64,000 nucleotides of DNA. Source: CAZWCE01 sp964632505 (lineage in GTDB: Bacteria; Planctomycetota; Planctomycetia; Pirellulales; Thermoguttaceae). Below, piece by piece: positions 52,360-61,640 of the stretch. The translations under genes and the position numbers were made by a program. The notes beneath the pieces were generated by a model. The model saw nothing but the letters and a program-made list of their open reading frames with translations, ran no database searches and had not been told where the DNA came from. Each line of letters begins with the position of its first letter. Positions within the stretch are counted from its first letter, which is position 1. The stretch covers positions 62,001 to 126,000 of the forward strand of contig CAZWCE010000012.1 in NCBI GenBank assembly GCA_964632505.1. The letters are read 5' to 3'.

Positions 52360-54609
52360 ATGATCCGACTTTCTTTCGCTCCCCTTTTTGACAGCTTTTT
52401 GATCACTTCCTTGATCATGGTGTTGTTGCTCGTCGGCTCCTTTTGGTTTCGTCCTTCCGGGGATCGGCTTCAGGGGAAGAAGTTGTGGACGCTGAGGTCT
52501 CTTCGTTTGGGAGTGATTCTGCTTCTGGCGGTGATGATGATCCGTCCTACTCTGGTGTATACCGAGACGACGCACCTTCCCGCCACGTTGCTGCTTCTTC
52601 TGGACCAATCGAGGAGCATGAGCGTCGAGGATGAATTCGGCAATCAGTCTCGATACCGGGCTGCCCAACTGGCGATCGAGCAGGCGGGGGATGCGTTCCA
52701 AGAGATCGATGCCGATTTCGAAATACAGGGGTTCACCTTCGATGAGGCATTGCATCCGGTCCCGTTCGAGCAGGGGTTCGATTTTCCTGAATCGCCGGAA
52801 GGCAAGGAGACGGCGATCGGCCGGGCGTTGGAGAGTGCCCTGGAGCGGATGGCGGGCAAACGGGTCTTGGGAACCCTGCTGATGAGCGATGGGGCCCAAC
52901 GAACGCTCGGAAGTCGGAATATCTTACCGCAGGAGGCGGCCACGCGATATCGCGATGCCGGCCACGCCATCTACACCATGCGATTCGGCAACACGACGGC
53001 CCTGGGGCAAACACGCGATCTCTCCCTTTCCGACCTGGTCGCCAACGAGCGTGTTTTCGTCAAGAACGAGATGGCGGTCTCCGGCCGACTGCGCGCTTAC
53101 GGCTACGTCAACGAGACGATTCCGCTGGAACTGCTGTTCGAAAACGATTCCGGGGAGATGGAATTGGTCGACCGGCAAGAAATGGAGGTGACCGAGGAAG
53201 GGGAGAGTCTTCCCTTTCAATTCCTCTATGCTCCCACCACGCCGGGACAACACAAGCTCACCGTTCGCGTGGCGCCGCAACCGAAGGAGTTGGTGAAAAC
53301 GAACAACCGGATCAGCACCTTTGTCGATGTTTTGAAAGGGGGCCTGAAGGTCCTGCTGATCGATACTCGTCGGTTCGAGCAGAAATTCCTTCGTATGGCG
53401 CTGGACGCCTCAGCGGATATTCATGTCGATTATCTTCGGATCTCCTCATCAGAAGACGCAAATCCCCCGGATCTCTCAACGTTTTTCGCTCCGGGAAAAT
53501 ATGCCGTCTACCTGCTGGGAGATGTCGACGCGACCGCTTTTCGCCAGCAGGATCTTCAGCAGTTGGCCGAAACGGTTGCTGATGGAGCGGGTCTGATGAT
53601 GCTCGGCGGATACCACAGTTTCGGGGCCGGTGGATACGCCCGAACGCCGCTGCAAGAGGTGTTGCCGATCCAATTGAGTGCCGTCGACCGGCAACCACTT
53701 GACGGGGAGATTCGGAAAGATCTCCATTATAACGATCCGCTCGCCGTACTGCCCACAACGATCGGAAACCGTCATTTTATGCTGACCATGGCGGCGACTC
53801 CTGAAAACAACCTTGCGCTCTGGCGTTCGCTTCCCCTGTTGGAAGGCGCGAATCGCTTGGGGCAAGTGAAGTCGTCGGGCATGGTTCTGGCCGAAGGACC
53901 CGGAGAAGAGCCGCTGCTCGTTTCGCAACTTTACGGGAACGGACGGGTCCTTGCGTTCGCGGGCGATACGACCTGGCAATGGTGGATGCAAGGCTATCAG
54001 GATTTTCATCGGCGCTTCTGGCGTCAGGTCGTGCTCTGGTTGGCGAAAAAGGATGAATCGCTCGATGGGGATGTCTGGATTGAGATCGACCAGCGGCGCG
54101 TATTCCCCGGAACGACCGTCGAGTTCAAGATACATGTCCGGGGAGAGTCGGGCAAGGAAATTCAAAGCCCCGAAGCGACGGCGACGATTCGATCGCCCGA
54201 CGGTTCCGAAAAAGAGATTCCTCTGGTCGACGAAAACGGAACCCTCATCGGATCGGTCCGGGAAACAAGGCTACCCGGAGATTATGCTCTCCGTGTGCAG
54301 GCGATGACCGAAGAGGGCGAGGCGAAGCAGACTTCGACGCGTTTTCTCGTGGTCGATCAGGACATGGAACTCGAAAACCCCGCCGCCGATCCCACGGTGC
54401 TGCAAAGCTTGGCCGCGATGACCGGCGGGAAGTCGCTCGTTCCCGAACAACTGCCCGACTTGCTCAAGGAGCTTTCCTCCAAGGGCGAAGAGCTGATCCA
54501 GAAACACCAAACCACCAAATCACTCTGGGATCACTGGTGGTTGTTCCTGCTTTTTCTCGTCTTGATTTCGCTGGAGTGGTTTCTGCGAAAACGCTGGGGG
54601 ATGGTGTGA
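52360..54609 (+). CDS. Membrane-anchored VWA and glutamine-amidotransferase-like domain protein
   Basis: 749 aa. Two N-terminal helices (~12-27 and ~48-65), a von Willebrand A domain with a complete MIDAS start D82-Q-S84-R-S86 (LLLDQSRSMS) and later LLMSDGAQRT, an Ig-like segment (~225-320), then a class I amidotransferase-like fold (~325-560; LMMLGGYHSFGAGGYARTPL and FAGDTTWQWWMQGY), a second Ig-like segment and a C-terminal helix (LFLLFLVLISLEWFL). This order matches large BatA/B-like membrane proteins common in planctomycetes and Bacteroidetes. Probably works with cell-envelope complexes through metal-dependent protein binding. Confidence 0.85.
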   Translation: MIRLSFAPLFDSFLITSLIMVLLLVGSFWFRPSGDRLQGKKLWTLRSLRLGVILLLAVMMIRPTLVYTETTHLPATLLLLLDQSRSMSVEDEFGNQSRYRAAQLAIEQAGDAFQEIDADFEIQGFTFDEALHPVPFEQGFDFPESPEGKETAIGRALESALERMAGKRVLGTLLMSDGAQRTLGSRNILPQEAATRYRDAGHAIYTMRFGNTTALGQTRDLSLSDLVANERVFVKNEMAVSGRLRAYGYVNETIPLELLFENDSGEMELVDRQEMEVTEEGESLPFQFLYAPTTPGQHKLTVRVAPQPKELVKTNNRISTFVDVLKGGLKVLLIDTRRFEQKFLRMALDASADIHVDYLRISSSEDANPPDLSTFFAPGKYAVYLLGDVDATAFRQQDLQQLAETVADGAGLMMLGGYHSFGAGGYARTPLQEVLPIQLSAVDRQPLDGEIRKDLHYNDPLAVLPTTIGNRHFMLTMAATPENNLALWRSLPLLEGANRLGQVKSSGMVLAEGPGEEPLLVSQLYGNGRVLAFAGDTTWQWWMQGYQDFHRRFWRQVVLWLAKKDESLDGDVWIEIDQRRVFPGTTVEFKIHVRGESGKEIQSPEATATIRSPDGSEKEIPLVDENGTLIGSVRETRLPGDYALRVQAMTEEGEAKQTSTRFLVVDQDMELENPAADPTVLQSLAAMTGGKSLVPEQLPDLLKELSSKGEELIQKHQTTKSLWDHWWLFLLFLVLISLEWFLRKRWGMV

Positions 54610-54626
54610 TCCTGGCATGGATCCGA

Positions 54627-55610
54627 TTACCGAGACCGCCAAAGCACCGGTTCGGCGATCCCCAATTCGAGGCGTTTCGATTCGATCTCACATCGGAAAC
54701 GTTTGGCGTCGACCGGGTAGCCGGCCGTCGGTTTCAGGCCCGGAAGGTGTTGGCTCCAATAGGCATTCAGCCCGATCATCGCGATTTCCCGAAGGTACTT
54801 GGCCATCATCGAAGCGAGCGCGGGTGCGGTGGCCGATTCTCCCTTGGCCTGGAAGCGGAACTCGAGGCTTTCTGCCCCCGTCCCCAATCGATAGACGCTC
54901 ATAGCTCGATTTTCACCGAAAATTTGGACGAAGCGGTCGGGAAAGCAGTCTTGGATCTGCTCCGCGTAGCGATTTCTCCCGCCGTGCTTGTCGCAGAGGA
55001 CGAGGCACGTCGCCCTTGGGTGTCGTGGAATCGTCTCGAAGAGGGTTTTGACTAAAGCGAGCGTGTTGCGCGTCAGAAGAGTTCCCTTGGTTCCGCTCCG
55101 GCCGATTTGATCATTGAATTCTTCTGGAAAGAGAACCCGACTTTGCATCTTCAGCAAACGGGTTTGAAGGGGTTGCAAAGCTTGACGGACCAAGTGCCCC
55201 AGCTTTCGGAGCGATGCCGGGTCGGCGACGACCGGAAGGGAGGTCGGATAGAAATCTTTCCACGGGGGCAACGTCGTTCCCGCGGGAAGAAAATCCTGAA
55301 GAAGATCGATTCCGCTTGAGGGGAGCGCATCGAGAATGCCTAGCATCACTAATACGCCGGTTTCCAGGGCGGCAAGATTCTTGGAAGGACCGTAGATTTT
55401 CTTCGAGTCGGCGATCGCCAGCCAAGGTCCCTGTTCGGGGTCGATCATGTTCCCGGAGGAGCCGAACACCGAAGACAGGTGTTGGGCCATTTGCTCCGGA
55501 CCTTCCTGTTGGAGAAATCGATCGGGAACTTCCCACAGCGTTCCCGCAATGACAAGCGGTCCCAGGTTCGGACCGTACCCAGCCTCATCGGTACCGATCA
55601 GATACGCCAT
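54627..55610 (-). CDS. RNase HII-like protein
   Basis: 327 aa, longer than typical RNase HII (~200-260). It begins LIGTDEAGYGPNLGPLVIAG, with D8-E9 matching the catalytic DE of RNase HII (DEAGRGPLAGPV). AIADSKK matches the DSK motif, and LVLCDKHGGRNRY offers a further Asp. The remaining acid is not obvious. Position in the family and extra length suggest a divergent RNase HII homologue, possibly with changed substrate. Start ATG 55610 is 3 nt after the stop of the LRR lipoprotein gene, so translation is probably coupled. Confidence 0.7.
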   Translation of the reverse strand: MAYLIGTDEAGYGPNLGPLVIAGTLWEVPDRFLQQEGPEQMAQHLSSVFGSSGNMIDPEQGPWLAIADSKKIYGPSKNLAALETGVLVMLGILDALPSSGIDLLQDFLPAGTTLPPWKDFYPTSLPVVADPASLRKLGHLVRQALQPLQTRLLKMQSRVLFPEEFNDQIGRSGTKGTLLTRNTLALVKTLFETIPRHPRATCLVLCDKHGGRNRYAEQIQDCFPDRFVQIFGENRAMSVYRLGTGAESLEFRFQAKGESATAPALASMMAKYLREIAMIGLNAYWSQHLPGLKPTAGYPVDAKRFRCEIESKRLELGIAEPVLWRSR

Positions 55611-55613
55611 CGC

Positions 55614-57221
55614 TCAGGTTTTGTCGTCCGAGGATGACGAAGAATGGTTCTTCTCTTTTTCCGAAGCGTCTTCGTCGGAGGAGCCACCGGGACCGACGAG
55701 TGCCGGCTGTTGGCTCTCCTCGGCAGGGGGGGCGTCCGAGTCGCCATTTTTCGAAGGCTTTTCTTCCTCGGGAGATGCCGATTCCTCCGTTTTTTGTGGG
55801 GAAGCCTCTTCAGTCTCCGGCTGCTTCGGGGAAGGTTTCTCCTTGGTTGAATCGTCGTTCGATTCCTTTTTTTCGGTTTTCCCAGGGCTTTCGTCGGTGA
55901 ACTTGCCTTCATCGTAAAGCTTCCAGAACTGCTCCGGAGGCCACATCTCTTCCCCACGTTCTTCGGTTCCGAACGCCGTGCCGATCTCCCGCAACATCGG
56001 GGCGTTGCGGACCGCGTCGATCCCCTTCTCGATGTTCGCCGGCGTGAAGATGAGCCGCGTCAGGCGGGGGAGTTTGGCGATCGGCGTGAGATCGGTGACC
56101 TTGCTTCGGGCGATGTGCAGTCTCGCCAGTGTTTCTTTCGCTTCGACCAGAGGGGAGATGTCGGAAACGTTCGTTCCGGCGAGCGTCACGCTTTCCACCG
56201 GGTTCGAGCCGAGAGGGCTGCAATCGGCCACCGGGGTTTCGTTGCACCAGATCTGTCGGATGTTGCCGTCGGCCAAAGGAGACAGGTCTTTCACCTTGGT
56301 TCCCAGAAGGTACAAATTCACGATCGGCGAACCCTTCAGCGGCGAAAGGTCGGCGACTTCCGTCTTGTTCAGAAACAGCTCCATCAGCGGCATTCCCTGG
56401 AGCGCGGAGATGTCCGATACAGCGGTTCTCTCGAGATAGAGATTTTCCAGCGGTATGCCGTTCAACGGAGAGAGATCGGCGACCTTCGCACAACCTTGTA
56501 GGTCGAGTTGACGAAGTTCCATTCCTGCCAGCGGACTCAAATCGTCGATATTCGTCTCTCGTAGCAGCGCTCCTTGAAGCGAGGCGTCGCTCAAGGGGGA
56601 GAGATCCTTGATTTTTTTACATCCGGAAAGATCGATCGATAGAAGCTTCATTCCTTCCAATGGGGAAAGGTCTTCCACGGGCGTGAGCGTGAGGACCAGA
56701 TGCTGAAGCGGCATTCCCCGGAGTGGGCTCAAATCGGTCACGCCGGTCTGCGCCAACACCAGTGCCTGAAGTTCCATTCCTTCCAGTGGGGAAAGGTCCG
56801 TCAAATTCTTGTTTCCCGCGAGATAGAGCGTCGTGATGGGGACGCCCTTAAGGGGAGAAAGATCGGTGATGCCTTCGCCGGAGGGCTCGTTGAGTTGCAG
56901 GATCATTCCCCCCATGTCGGGACTCGCTTCTACCCGACCGGTGAATCCGGGGTTTTTCTCTTTCAGTTCATTTTCCAGTTTCGCCAAGGGAGGAATCTCG
57001 GGATCGGCAACGTCGGCGGCATCTTCGTCGGGGACGGACGATTGCGTTTCCTGGTCGAGCATCTGATCGACAGGGGGGGCCTGTGTTTGCGTCTCATTTT
57101 CCGAGGAAGATTCTTCCGGTGATGGATTGCAGCCGGCAACAATAAAAAAGAACGAAAGCGCCAGAGGCAGTAGGGGAAGAGAGATCCTGGTCTTCGAAAA
57201 GCAGTTGGGAAACAAAATCAT
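55614..57221 (-). CDS. Leucine-rich-repeat lipoprotein
   Basis: 535 aa from ATG 57221. Signal peptide with lipobox FIVAGC (Cys31). Acidic linker, then about thirteen leucine-rich repeats of 21-23 residues between about residues 120 and 405, each opening LSPLxG and running to xLxLxxTxVxD; they form a regular solenoid. The C-terminal ~110 residues are Lys/Glu/Ser/Pro-rich and disordered. AAGGAG lies only 1-2 nt from the ATG, unusually close, so initiation may be weak; the frame is open far upstream into the LysR gene, but that stretch shows no protein features. Probable surface lipoprotein for protein binding. Confidence 0.8.
   Translation of the reverse strand: MILFPNCFSKTRISLPLLPLALSFFFIVAGCNPSPEESSSENETQTQAPPVDQMLDQETQSSVPDEDAADVADPEIPPLAKLENELKEKNPGFTGRVEASPDMGGMILQLNEPSGEGITDLSPLKGVPITTLYLAGNKNLTDLSPLEGMELQALVLAQTGVTDLSPLRGMPLQHLVLTLTPVEDLSPLEGMKLLSIDLSGCKKIKDLSPLSDASLQGALLRETNIDDLSPLAGMELRQLDLQGCAKVADLSPLNGIPLENLYLERTAVSDISALQGMPLMELFLNKTEVADLSPLKGSPIVNLYLLGTKVKDLSPLADGNIRQIWCNETPVADCSPLGSNPVESVTLAGTNVSDISPLVEAKETLARLHIARSKVTDLTPIAKLPRLTRLIFTPANIEKGIDAVRNAPMLREIGTAFGTEERGEEMWPPEQFWKLYDEGKFTDESPGKTEKKESNDDSTKEKPSPKQPETEEASPQKTEESASPEEEKPSKNGDSDAPPAEESQQPALVGPGGSSDEDASEKEKNHSSSSSDDKT
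56010..56865 (-). repeat. LRR repeat array
   Basis: About thirteen LRR units of 21-23 codons with consensus DLSPLxGMxLxxLxLxxTxV inside the lipoprotein gene. Units differ enough at DNA level that the array looks old rather than recently expanded. Confidence 0.75.
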
Positions 57222-57666
57222 TCTCCTTAAGCGATTGTATGTTGGATATGCTTGATGCCAGTGGCGAGCGGTTGGGCTACCGACAGTTGCTTGAGAAAGT
57301 CCCTTATTCATGTGCGTTTCTATAGCGAGACCTTCGTGGACGCATTGTTCCCGCGGGGCCGATCGCATTCGGTTCACTCGTTTTACGACGGCCAACAAGA
57401 TGCGACAACTACATTTACGATACCAGCTTTCACCCAGGGGGTCAAACAGGGGGGCAAACCAGGGGCAGGGGACAAACCCCACTCCCTTTTCGGCGGTGGG
57501 ATGAGGGAAAGATGCTTGACGGAGAAAGGGAGAGAAGTCGCGGAGTCCCCCGAGCGACCTCGGCAATGATTCATGTTCGCAATAATAGTGGTCCCTCGGT
57601 TCATACAGTGACGTCCGTAGGGCCAGCCTCTCGCTGTTCGCCCGGGGTTCACTATATATGCGACGC
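57222..57666. other. 445-nt region between the LRR and LysR genes
   Basis: Both genes are on the minus strand, so this holds the LysR 3' end and the LRR promoter. It contains G-rich stretches at about 57,435-57,490 on the plus strand (GGGGGTCAAACAGGGGGGCA, then GGGGCAGGGGAC) close to C-rich ones. A plus-strand frame of 105 codons (57,252-57,569) has no family features. The G-rich part may be a degraded repeat element; I cannot assign it. Confidence 0.45.
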
Positions 57667-58572
57667 TCAATAATGATAGAACATTCCTTTTCTCGCGTAT
57701 TCACAAATGGTGACGACCGCGGGATGGTGAAGTTTTTTCTCCGGGGAGATGGCATAAAACTGTTCACGAACATTTTCCAACTGGCCAATCCACTGGACAT
57801 CGTACTGGCTGCAGATTTCTTCCTTGATCGAGGTTAGCGACGGAAAGAGGCCGATGCCTTCTTTGCCGAAGGTCTTCAAAAGGGCACTGTCTTCGAATTC
57901 TCCCATGATAGAGGGGGAGATTTCATGCTCGTCGAAGAACTGATCGAGGGTCATCCGCAGCACGGTATTGGGCGTCGGCATCAGTAAAGGGGCTTGCGCG
58001 AGGGATTGCGGAAAATTCCGATGGTACTTCTGTGCAAGCTCTTCCCTGCCGAAAAAGGAGACGGAGGATTCCCCCAAGGGATGATTGTAGGCACGAAACG
58101 AAAAGGAGGGCGAAAGAGGGAAATCGGAGAAAACGACGTCGAGACGATGAGCGGCCAGGTCTTCCAGTAGGATATCCATTTTGCTCTCCTGGCACGAGAG
58201 GCGAAATTGTTCGGAGAGACGAAAGATGGGTTCGAGAAGCCGGAACGTGACCAATTTGGGCCAGGAGTCGCTGACGCCGACGGCGAACCGGATCGGATTG
58301 TCGGAAGATGTCCCGGAGAGGGATTCGACCAATTCGTTTCCCAGGGAGAAAATCTCTTCGGCGTACTGGAATGCGAGTTGACCTTTTTCGGTGGGAATGA
58401 CGTTCCGGCCCGAACGCTGCAGAAGCTCGACTCCCAGTTGTTTTTCGAGCTTGCGGATCTGAGCGCTGACCGTCGGTTGAGAAAGAAGGAGTTTATTGCT
58501 GGCCTCGGTGACGCTTCTTTCGCGGACGGCCATCCAGAAATAGAAGAGATAATTGAAATTGAGGTTGTCCAT
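57667..58572 (-). CDS. LysR-family regulator, NhaR-like
   Basis: 301 aa. Winged HTH at residues 1-65 (LNFNYLFYFWMAVRERSVTE, LLLSQPTVSAQIRKLEKQLG), with the NYLFYFW start typical of NhaR rather than most LysR proteins. The effector domain (residues ~90-295) has IRFAVGVSDSWPKLV. NhaR responds to Na+/H+ stress and surface polysaccharide genes in enterics; here no antiporter gene is adjacent, so the target is unknown. ATG 58572 has a short GAGG ribosome site. It shows some overlap in range with the open upstream frame of the LRR gene, which is not coding. Confidence 0.85.
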   Translation of the reverse strand: MDNLNFNYLFYFWMAVRERSVTEASNKLLLSQPTVSAQIRKLEKQLGVELLQRSGRNVIPTEKGQLAFQYAEEIFSLGNELVESLSGTSSDNPIRFAVGVSDSWPKLVTFRLLEPIFRLSEQFRLSCQESKMDILLEDLAAHRLDVVFSDFPLSPSFSFRAYNHPLGESSVSFFGREELAQKYHRNFPQSLAQAPLLMPTPNTVLRMTLDQFFDEHEISPSIMGEFEDSALLKTFGKEGIGLFPSLTSIKEEICSQYDVQWIGQLENVREQFYAISPEKKLHHPAVVTICEYARKGMFYHY

Positions 58573-58674
58573 CCCATTGCCTCGTTCGAAGGATATTCTA
58601 TAGTTTAGAATTTCTTTCGCGATTTGTCCAGCAAGGAGTTCGACATCGTCGCGTCGGAAGCTTGCTCAGGAAAT

Positions 58675-58702
58675 CTGGAGCCCGGCCATCGTAGCCGGCT
58701 CC
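58675..58702. other. GC-rich hairpin between the LysR gene and the tRNA gene
   Basis: GGAGCCCGGC and GCCGGCTCC form a stem with one bulged C and a 7-nt loop. No T run in either direction. Purpose unknown; it could be part of an mRNA leader or a relic. Confidence 0.35.
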
Positions 58703-58843
58703 GATGGGCCGAAGCCTCCGAGTTTTCCTTCCCTAGAGGATCGATCGCCGAAAAATTAAGAAAAAATGAAATCGGGATTTACAACCCGATCGAGAGCCGT
58801 TAAAATTTAGAACTTCAACCACCTGAAAAGAATAGTTACTCTT

Positions 58844-58917
58844 GGCGGCGTAGCTCAGTTGGTTAGAGCAGTGGAATCATAATCCACGTGTCCGGGGTTC
58901 GAGTCCCTGCGCCGCTA
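58844..58917 (+). tRNA. tRNA-Met (anticodon CAU)
   Basis: 74 nt folding as a full cloverleaf: acceptor GGCGGCG/CGCCGCT (G1-U72 wobble), D-arm GCTC/GAGC, anticodon arm GTGGA/TCCAC with loop ATCATAA (anticodon CAU), five-nt variable loop, T-arm CGGGG/CCCTG with TTCGAGT. No encoded CCA. It lacks the C1-A72 mismatch and the three G-C pairs of initiator tRNA, so it is the elongator Met species, or less likely the lysidine-modified Ile isoacceptor. Confidence 0.93.
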
Positions 58918-58926
58918 CTGAAAATG

Positions 58927-58969
58927 AAAGCCGTAAGTCCTTGGTAGTTCAGGGTTTGCGGCTTTTTTT
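58927..58969 (+). terminator. Terminator after tRNA-Met
   Basis: AAAGCCGTAA at 58927-58936 pairs with TTTGCGGCTTT at 58955-58965 (one G-T wobble), followed by T at 58963-58969. It begins 9 nt after the tRNA. Confidence 0.8.
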
Positions 58970-59203
58970 GTGCGCCGTCTGATCGTTGGGCAAAAAGTGA
59001 CGATCATCCAGATTTGCCACGCGGCTATCCATATTTCCTCGTCCGGATGGTCCCATTTCGATCGTTTCACGTTGATGGGACGATCACCATGGGCGAACAG
59101 AATTCTTGCTCAAGGGAGTGGCTGGAAAACCGTCTCGTCGGGAGTCTCTTCTGGCACCACCTTTCGCTTGAGGAAAAGGCCCGCCGGCTTTTCCAGCGGC
59201 CGG

Positions 59204-60349
59204 TTAGAGCAATCCCTTTGCGGTTTGGGCATCGGTGACCAGGTGGGTCCAGAGTTGGAGATCGGGGCAAGCGAGAAGGGGTTTGAGGGCGTCGGTCTTC
59301 GAGGCACCGCATTCTCCGCACGGACCGGCGACGAGAATGACGTGCTTTTCTTTCTTCTTCGCCAGGGCGACGAGTTCTTCCAGCTCGAAGAGCGTGACTG
59401 CTCGGACGGGGCATATATCGGCCAGCGGTCCGGTGTCGCTGTAGGGGCGAAACTGCACGTCGCCTTTCCAGCCGGCACGCTGCATCTGATCGAGTACATC
59501 CTGTTCGAGCAATCCTTCTTCGACCAGGTGGGTCAAGAATCGAACCAACAGCCCGTGTTCATGATCGGCGGCGGCAAGCGAGGTGACGATGATGTCGATT
59601 TCGTGCTTGCGATCGAAGGAACGCCGGACGCTCGGGTTCTTCTGGATCTTTTCGTAATCCTCGTTGCTGACGACGGTTTCCGAAAAGAGCGCGACGTAAT
59701 CGATATTGGACAGGCTTTCTTCGAAGAAGCTGAAGTAGGTCGTCGGCGATTTGTGCGGTTCGTTGACCAAAAAGCCTCCGGCCGAGATGGCGTGGAGCAC
59801 CAGGGAGGGGCATTCGTCTTCGGAGGCGATCTTGCGGCCCATGCGTTTGGCGACCAGCATCGTGGCGAAGCCCGCTCCCATCCCGATGTGGACCGGTTTG
59901 ATAGGCTCTTCCGGCTTGCGGTCCCGGTTCTTCTGCCGCGATAACTTTTCTACGAGAGAGACCACGAGGTCGGCCGCCGCCGAGGTAACGTGGCGGGGGG
60001 AAGAGGGGCCGCGGACGTTGATCACATGCACCTCACCGCCATGTTGATCCAGCTGATATTTGTTGACGATCTTTTCGGCGATCTTCTTTTCACGAGGTGG
60101 TTGCAGGAACAAGAAGTCTCGACGAGCCGCTTCCCAGAAGAGCGGATAGATTTTTTCCCGGCTCAGGTCGTTTCGCCCCCATTCTTCCTTGAGCCATTCG
60201 GCGACCGAGGCCGCCGCACCGCGGCGTTCCCGTTCATTCCCGGATTCTACACTGAATTGCTTTCCAATTTGATCAAAGAAACGCTCGCAAACCGCGTAGA
60301 TGAGTTCGTCACTCTCCTGCGAGGGATGCCAGCGAGTTGATCTGGGCAT
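59204..60349 (-). CDS. SorC/DeoR-like sugar-binding domain protein
   Basis: 381 aa; AAGGAG 7 nt before ATG 60349. The C-terminal ~260 residues have the SorC-family sugar-binding fold: VHIGMGAGFATMLVAKRM near residue 153 and a GPCGECGASKTDALKPL segment with TDAQTAKGLL at the end, matching the usual GG..K and TD..TA motifs. The N-terminal ~100 residues sit where SorC regulators have a helix-turn-helix, but the pattern is divergent (LSREKIYPLFWEAARRDFLF), so DNA binding is uncertain. It may be a sugar-phosphate responsive regulator or a stand-alone sensor. Confidence 0.7.
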   Translation of the reverse strand: MPRSTRWHPSQESDELIYAVCERFFDQIGKQFSVESGNERERRGAAASVAEWLKEEWGRNDLSREKIYPLFWEAARRDFLFLQPPREKKIAEKIVNKYQLDQHGGEVHVINVRGPSSPRHVTSAAADLVVSLVEKLSRQKNRDRKPEEPIKPVHIGMGAGFATMLVAKRMGRKIASEDECPSLVLHAISAGGFLVNEPHKSPTTYFSFFEESLSNIDYVALFSETVVSNEDYEKIQKNPSVRRSFDRKHEIDIIVTSLAAADHEHGLLVRFLTHLVEEGLLEQDVLDQMQRAGWKGDVQFRPYSDTGPLADICPVRAVTLFELEELVALAKKKEKHVILVAGPCGECGASKTDALKPLLACPDLQLWTHLVTDAQTAKGLL

Positions 60350-60729
60350 GCGATGCTCCTTTCCTCTCCTTTTCGGGGGGTGAAGGTACTAGTCTACCAA
60401 AGTACTTTCAAAAATGCAATCCTTTTGAAAGAATCGACCCGATCCTCGAAAAAATGATCGGCAGAGGAAACCATTCCCATCTTCTCCCGATCAGCTTTGT
60501 CCGCATCGGTGAAATCAGTCTTCGTGACCCACGGGAGTTTGACAGGATGGGGGCTTGTGGGTAAAAATATTGGGGATGAGCGTCAATGAACTTACTTGCC
60601 CCGTTCACCACCCGCCCGTCGACTTCGGTCGATTCCACCGACATCGTCGCTCCGATGGCCTACGCAACATTCCCAGCATCCAGCATTCCCAGCATCCAGC
60701 GATCACACGGAATCAAACAGGAGACACGT
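60350..60729. other. 380-nt divergent region before the metallopeptidase gene
   Basis: Contains a perfect tandem 16-mer (60668-60699) and otherwise unremarkable sequence; holds promoters for the SorC-like gene and the peptidase gene. A plus-strand frame extends the peptidase upstream to 60586, but the repeat period is not a multiple of three and a clear ribosome site fixes the start at 60730. Confidence 0.55.
60668..60699. repeat. Tandem 16-mer, two perfect copies
   Basis: CATTCCCAGCATCCAG at 60668-60683 and again at 60684-60699, 31 nt before the metallopeptidase start. Copy number may vary between strains. Confidence 0.8.
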
Positions 60730-61500
60730 ATGATTTTCCGAAATGTTGTGGCATCTTTTTTATGCGTGGTCGCTTGGATGGCGACGTCCAGCGTTTTGGT
60801 TTCCTCCACGCACGCGAGTGAGGATCCGACCGACTGCCGTGGGGAAGCATTACCTCCGAAGGTCCGTTTCGATCCCGTCGTCCGAGAGATCGAAGGTTGG
60901 ACCGTTCATGTCGATCCGCAGTTGATCGAAGGGAAGCACGCCGAACAGGGAGCCCGAGCGCTGACGATGCTGGCCAATCACTTGCAGCGCATCGCCATCC
61001 TCGTGCCGGAAGACCGCCTCGAAAAGATGCGGAAACTAGAGATTTGGATCGAGCACCATCACCCCGAACTGGGATCCATGCAATATCATCCGAACGTCGA
61101 CTGGCTCACCTCCCACGGATACGATGAACGGCTGGCGAAAAAGGTTCATATCCCCCGGGCCGAAGCTCTCCTGTCGCGACATCAGATGATCAAGCATCCG
61201 GCCGTCGTGCTGCACGAACTCGCACATGCCTACCACGACCAAGTCCTCGGGTTCGACGAGCCCCGGCTCCGAAAGGCATACGACCGGGCCATGGAAGCCG
61301 GTGCTTACGAGGAGGTCCAGCTCTACACCGGGAAAAAGGTCCGCCATTATGCGGCGACCAATCACAAGGAATACTTCGCCGAAGGGACGGAAGCTTATTT
61401 CTATCGCAACGATTTTTTCCCTTTTGTTCGGGCGGAACTCGAGCAGCACGACAAGACGCTTCACGATCTTCTCGAAGAGATCTGGGGACCGGTGGAGTAA
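60730..61500 (+). CDS. Secreted HExxH zinc metallopeptidase-like protein
   Basis: 256 aa from ATG 60730 with AGGAG upstream. Signal peptide residues 1-30 (cleavage after STHAS). The zinc motif VVLHELAHAYHDQ supplies two His and the general base Glu; a second conserved segment EYFAEGTEAYFYRNDF about 50 residues downstream supplies the Glu ligand expected for gluzincins. This layout resembles proteins related to anthrax lethal factor/Mlc-titration-factor peptidases. Periplasmic or secreted; substrate unknown. Monocistronic by layout. Confidence 0.78.
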   Translation: MIFRNVVASFLCVVAWMATSSVLVSSTHASEDPTDCRGEALPPKVRFDPVVREIEGWTVHVDPQLIEGKHAEQGARALTMLANHLQRIAILVPEDRLEKMRKLEIWIEHHHPELGSMQYHPNVDWLTSHGYDERLAKKVHIPRAEALLSRHQMIKHPAVVLHELAHAYHDQVLGFDEPRLRKAYDRAMEAGAYEEVQLYTGKKVRHYAATNHKEYFAEGTEAYFYRNDFFPFVRAELEQHDKTLHDLLEEIWGPVE

Positions 61501-61640
61501 ATCGATCCGTCTTTCCCTTCGAAAAAAGCCCCATTAAGATTGTCTAGGACTCGGACAGGGCCCCCCTCTTGGAAAAGACGTCGAATGCGAGCGTCGAATG
61601 ATCTGCCCGGATGCCGGGAAGCGAAAGACGGTGTCGGGAA

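Noticed and set aside
57252..57569. 105-codon plus-strand frame in the LRR-LysR gap
   Set aside because: No ribosome site, no recognisable protein features, and composition is driven by G-rich runs.
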